DNA from: Actinomycetes bacterium
Lineage (GTDB): Bacteria > Actinomycetota > Actinomycetes > Nanopelagicales > Nanopelagicaceae
Reading direction: 5' to 3'
NCBI GenBank assembly: GCA_025355665.1
Contig: JANXZF010000073.1
Span: 1-40,554 of the forward strand
DNA: 40,554 nt
The translations under genes and the position numbers were made by a program. Of this stretch, positions 37,373 through 40,554 are shown one piece after another. The notes beneath the pieces were generated by a model, which was not told where the DNA came from, did no database searches, and saw only the letters and a list, made by a program, of their open reading frames with translations. Numbering within the stretch: the first letter of the stretch is position 1; each line of letters begins with the position of its first letter.

Positions 37373-37696
37373 TTAAATGAACGCTTCCAGTTCTCGAAGC
37401 AGGGCTGGCTTTGGCTTTGCACCAATGATTGTTTTAACCACTTGCCCATTGACAAACACATTGAGTGTGGGAATCGAGGTGATTCCGTACTTAATTGCGA
37501 TTGCCGACTCTTCATCAGTGTTGAGCTTGACGATCTTCAGCTTATCTCCATGCTCCTTGGCAATTTCGTCAAGGATTGGTGCAACAGCGCGGCAAGGGCC
37601 ACACCATTCAGCCCAAAAATCAACCAGAACGGGAGTGGTGCTTTTTAGAACGACCTCGTCAAAAGTTGAGGTTGTTACCGGCTGTGATGCGCTCAT
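37373..37696 (-). CDS. trxA: Thioredoxin
   Basis: 107-residue thioredoxin with WCGPC (31-35), cis-proline segment SIPTLNVF and the usual length. Reduces cytoplasmic disulfides and is reduced by TrxB, whose gene lies 92 nt upstream. Ribosome-binding site AGGAG within GAGTAGGAGTAGAGA, inside a leader with a tandem 14-bp repeat. Confidence 0.96.
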   Translation of the reverse strand: MSASQPVTTSTFDEVVLKSTTPVLVDFWAEWCGPCRAVAPILDEIAKEHGDKLKIVKLNTDEESAIAIKYGITSIPTLNVFVNGQVVKTIIGAKPKPALLRELEAFI

Positions 37697-37704
37697 TCTC
37701 TACT

Positions 37705-37734
37705 CCTACTCGTAATTTCCTACTCGTAATTTCC
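37705..37734 (-). repeat. Tandem 14-bp repeat in the trxA leader
   Basis: CCTACTCGTAATTT occurs twice head to tail (37705-37718 and 37719-37732), followed by CC. On the trxA strand each unit contains GAGTAGGA, so the Shine-Dalgarno-like sequence is repeated just upstream of the start codon. Confidence 0.85.
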
Positions 37735-37788
37735 AATTTCCAACAATACTGTCGAAAATTCAAATCTGTGTCATTGGTGGCTTAAGAC

Positions 37789-38727
37789 TTACTGGTGGGA
37801 CAGAAACTTCTCCGCGTCGAGCGCGGCTTGACAGCCTGAGCCTGCGGCGGTGATCGCCTGGCGATACACGTGGTCGACCAAGTCTCCACACGCAAAGACC
37901 CCTTCCAAATTTGTTCGGGTCGATCGCCCAACAACTTCGACGTAGCCTTCGGGGTCCACGTTTATCTGCTCACGCACAAGTTCACTCCGTGGTGAATGTC
38001 CAATAGCAACAAACAACCCCGAGAATTCTCGAGTCGAAACTTCACCGGTCATAGTATTTTTAAGTTGGAGCGCTTCGACTTTATTTTCACCGAGTACATC
38101 CTTGACTTCGTGATTCCAAAGGAATTCAATTTTTGGATTAGCAAGTGCGCGCTCAGCCATAATTTTTGACGCTCGCAAAGAATCTCGACGATGAATAAGA
38201 ACGACTTTGGTTGCAAAACGCGTTAAGAAAGTTGCCTCTTCAATGGCGGAATCTCCTCCACCAACAACTGCGATCACTTGATCGCGGAAGAAGAAACCAT
38301 CGCATGTTGCACACCAAGAAACTCCCTTGCCTGAAAGTCGTTTCTCGTTCGGTATTCCAATCTCACGAAATGCCGAACCCATGGCAAGAATTACAGCCCG
38401 AGCCTGAAGAGTGTTTCCGGATCCATCTTTAAGCGTCTTGATTGGGCCAGACAGGTTCATTTCCACAATGTCGTCGGTAACCAATGTGGCCCCAAAGCGT
38501 TCGGCTTGTTTACGCATCGAGTCCATGAGATCTGGTCCCATAACGCCATCGGTAAAGCCAGGGAAGTTCTCTACCTCTGTGGTGTTCATGAGCGCCCCGC
38601 CCGCAGTCACCGAGCCTTCATAAACGATCGGCGCTAATTGGGCACGGGCAGCATAGATAGCCGCGGTATATCCGGCTGGACCTGAGCCGACGATTACCAC
38701 TTCGTGGATTTTCGCTGAAGAAGTCAT
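37789..38727 (-). CDS. trxB: Thioredoxin reductase
   Basis: About 312-residue NADPH-thioredoxin reductase. FAD site [16 protein letters not shown]; redox Cys139 and Cys142 in CATC; NADPH site [11 protein letters not shown]-terminal [17 protein letters not shown] at 38727 follows GGTGAA; an in-frame TTG at 38745 is less likely. Forms the canonical pair with trxA. Confidence 0.95.
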   Translation of the reverse strand: MTSSAKIHEVVIVGSGPAGYTAAIYAARAQLAPIVYEGSVTAGGALMNTTEVENFPGFTDGVMGPDLMDSMRKQAERFGATLVTDDIVEMNLSGPIKTLKDGSGNTLQARAVILAMGSAFREIGIPNEKRLSGKGVSWCATCDGFFFRDQVIAVVGGGDSAIEEATFLTRFATKVVLIHRRDSLRASKIMAERALANPKIEFLWNHEVKDVLGENKVEALQLKNTMTGEVSTREFSGLFVAIGHSPRSELVREQINVDPEGYVEVVGRSTRTNLEGVFACGDLVDHVYRQAITAAGSGCQAALDAEKFLSHQ

Positions 38728-38757
38728 GACTTCACCATAACCCAACTCTTAAGGAAA

Positions 38758-40422
38758 TTATTCCCCATCTGGTTCCGATGGATTGCCACGGGACTTAAAA
38801 ACCTTCGTGAACTGAACCTTCATTAATTCCCCCGTTACCGCGATCTCTCCCACCCCAAAATTTCGCGCAACGAAGAAATAGCCGACAAATCCGACAATCA
38901 TAATTAACGCCAATTCAGCCAGCCTCACAAAAGGACTTGAATCCGAATTTGCCCAGGAGAAGTATTGAGAGACCGCAAAGAGAGGCAACATGGCGATTAA
39001 TGAAGCAAAGAAAAGACGGGAATGTTGTCCGATGAAATCTCGGACATGGATATGCCCTGTGTGGCGCACTAAAAGCCTCAGCGTGTAAAACAACCCAATG
39101 ATGTAGCTGACCGAAAATGAAAGACCCAATCCAACGGTCACCCATTTGCTCGGCAACAAGTAGAAGGACAGATAAGAAAGAGCTATTGCGATCACATTTA
39201 TGAGCAAAATCGAAGGCACTTGGGTCTTAGTGTCTTCGAAGGCGTTGAAACCTCGAATCAGAATTATGTTGATGCTGAACGCCACCAAACCGAGCCCGAA
39301 TGCTGCAAGTACGTCACCAATATATAGTGCGTCTGCTTTAGTGATTCCGACATAAAGAACTCGGGTGATCATTGGTCCAAAGAGCATGAACGCGACACCG
39401 GCGGGGATTGTGAGCACGCCAACCATTCTTATCGCTCGAATAAGTTGCTCGCGAACTTCATCATTCTTCTTCTCAATCGCAAGCTTTGAAAGATGCGGAA
39501 GTAGAGCTGTAATGATGGAAATTGTGACGATCGAGTAAGGCAGCATCATGATTAGATAGGCGTTTCCAAATGGCGTAAACCCAACGCCCGTCTTGACTCC
39601 CTCGAGTGCAGTTTGAACGGCGGCACTAGTGGAAAGTCTTACAGTGATCCAGTAGCCCAGTTGCGAAATAAAGACATATACCAGGGTCCAACCAGCCAAA
39701 GAAAAGGACTTGCCGAGTCCTTGCCAGCCAAATTTCAGGCGAAGTTTCATTCCCGTACGCGCTACAACCGGAATCATAATCAGCGCTTGAACGACAACAC
39801 CTAGTGTTGTTCCCCAACCTAACAATCGAGTCTGGTTCGGGGCAATAGTGCCGGCAGAGAGTTGAGGAACCTTGATCAACACTGCTGAGAAGATCGCAAT
39901 AACGACAACGTTGTTGGCGATAGGTGCCCACATCAGCGGCGCAAATGATCCGCGGGCGTTCGCAACTTGACCAAGCATAGTGAAAAGACCAAGGAAGAAT
40001 ATTTGGGGCAGGCAGTATCGCGTGAACGCAACCGCTAGACGGAATTCATTTTCAAAACCGACCGAAGAGAACTTAGGGGCGTAAAAACGAACCAATACGG
40101 GAGCAAGGATTACCCCCACTGCCACTAGTGCAAGCAACACTGCGCTAATTGTTGTAACGAGACGCGAAGTGAAGGCGTGTCCTCCGTCAGCATCACTGAA
40201 CGATCGAACGAGCTGCGGAACGAAAACTGCAGTTAATGCGCCTCCGATTAAAAGGTTGTAAAGAATAGTGGGCATGACGTTAGCAATGTTGTAAGAGTCA
40301 GCCAGAAGTGCAGTACCCAGTAAGGCGACTGCTAGCAAACTACGGATGAAGCCGGTTACACGAGAGATTATGGTTCCAACAGCCATTACGCTCGATGCAC
40401 GAAAGAGTTCGTTCGATTTCAT
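38758..40422 (-). CDS. murJ: Lipid II flippase MurJ
   Basis: 554-residue polytopic membrane protein (about 14 helices) of the MviN/MurJ family, which flips lipid II for peptidoglycan synthesis. N-terminus ASSVMAVGTIISRVTGFIRS and GALTAVFVPQLVRSF are typical. It lacks the long cytoplasmic pseudokinase and outer domains found in M. tuberculosis MviN. ATG overlaps the stop of the upstream DUF6049-like gene. Confidence 0.94.
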   Translation of the reverse strand: MKSNELFRASSVMAVGTIISRVTGFIRSLLAVALLGTALLADSYNIANVMPTILYNLLIGGALTAVFVPQLVRSFSDADGGHAFTSRLVTTISAVLLALVAVGVILAPVLVRFYAPKFSSVGFENEFRLAVAFTRYCLPQIFFLGLFTMLGQVANARGSFAPLMWAPIANNVVVIAIFSAVLIKVPQLSAGTIAPNQTRLLGWGTTLGVVVQALIMIPVVARTGMKLRLKFGWQGLGKSFSLAGWTLVYVFISQLGYWITVRLSTSAAVQTALEGVKTGVGFTPFGNAYLIMMLPYSIVTISIITALLPHLSKLAIEKKNDEVREQLIRAIRMVGVLTIPAGVAFMLFGPMITRVLYVGITKADALYIGDVLAAFGLGLVAFSINIILIRGFNAFEDTKTQVPSILLINVIAIALSYLSFYLLPSKWVTVGLGLSFSVSYIIGLFYTLRLLVRHTGHIHVRDFIGQHSRLFFASLIAMLPLFAVSQYFSWANSDSSPFVRLAELALIMIVGFVGYFFVARNFGVGEIAVTGELMKVQFTKVFKSRGNPSEPDGE

Positions 40423-40554
40423 TTTCGAGACCGCCGCACTCTTCTAATACTTTGAGTAAAGGCTGCCAAGAAGAGGAGCACCGCCGCACCTGAGGTAAAC
40501 CATGCAACTGCCGGGCTGATAACTGAGACATTGAGGGTCAAAATAACCGAGTCG
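40419..40554 (-). CDS. C-terminal end of a DUF6049-like membrane protein, partial
   Basis: The reverse strand encodes the last 44 residues of a protein: a segment SVIILT-like beta end, then a hydrophobic helix (GAAVLLFLAAF) and a basic tail RRVRRSRK before the TGA, which overlaps the murJ ATG. A protein with a C-terminal anchor upstream of murJ matches the position of mycobacterial Rv3909 (DUF6049). The identity rests on position and this short tail only. Confidence 0.55.
   Translation of the reverse strand, partial: DSVILTLNVSVISPAVAWFTSGAAVLLFLAAFTQSIRRVRRSRK

Overview
The window is the replication-origin region of an actinobacterial chromosome. The order gyrA-gyrB-DUF721-recF-dnaN-[oriC]-dnaA on the minus strand, facing rpmH-rnpA-yidD-yidC-jag-rsmG-parA-parB on the plus strand, is the classic bacterial oriC neighbourhood. 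CrgA, a PASTA-type PknB kinase with a PP2C phosphatase, a CwlM-like pseudo-amidase, a mycobacterial Sdh1-type succinate dehydrogenase and the murJ/DUF6049 pair point to Actinobacteria. Base composition is balanced rather than GC-rich, intergenic gaps are short and many genes overlap by 4 nt. Together these suggest a streamlined, perhaps aquatic, actinobacterium (acI/Nanopelagicales-like). That placement is an inference, not a proof.

Left part (1-16014): a partial FprA-type ferredoxin reductase; a glutaredoxin-thioredoxin reductase fusion; tRNA-Ser(GCU); an M24 aminopeptidase; a tightly packed minus-strand run sdhC-sdhA-sdhB-holin-like-crcB-crcB; tRNA-Ser(UGA); a minus-strand overlapping operon of cysteine hydrolase-GDPD-pheA-serS-HAD phosphatase; then plus-strand phosphodiesterase, tdh and kbl (threonine to glycine plus acetyl-CoA), with kbl overlapping an antisense tRNA-Leu(CAG).

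Middle (16091-25294): PP2C phosphatase-PknB (3 PASTA domains), a trpG/pabA-like amidotransferase, crgA, rhomboid protease, ppiA, tRNA-Ala and tRNA-Ile, gyrA and gyrB. This matches the mycobacterial Rv0005-Rv0018c neighbourhood, but rodA, pbpA, pknA and the FHA genes are absent from between the phosphatase and the kinase.

Origin and right arm (25496-40554): DUF721, recF, dnaN, dnaA, two DnaA-box clusters flanking dnaA, the rpmH-to-parB operon-like run with parS sites inside rsmG and parA, then a minus-strand block of PLP aminotransferase, CwlM-like protein, trxA, trxB, murJ and the end of a DUF6049-like gene. PknB, the CwlM-like protein and MurJ are known to work together in mycobacterial peptidoglycan control, so the window holds most of that regulatory set.

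No prophage, IS element, CRISPR array or defence island is visible. The points of most interest are architectural: a non-AUG start in a crcB gene, a degenerate amidase active site, tRNA/mRNA abutments and overlaps, and coding-region parS sites.
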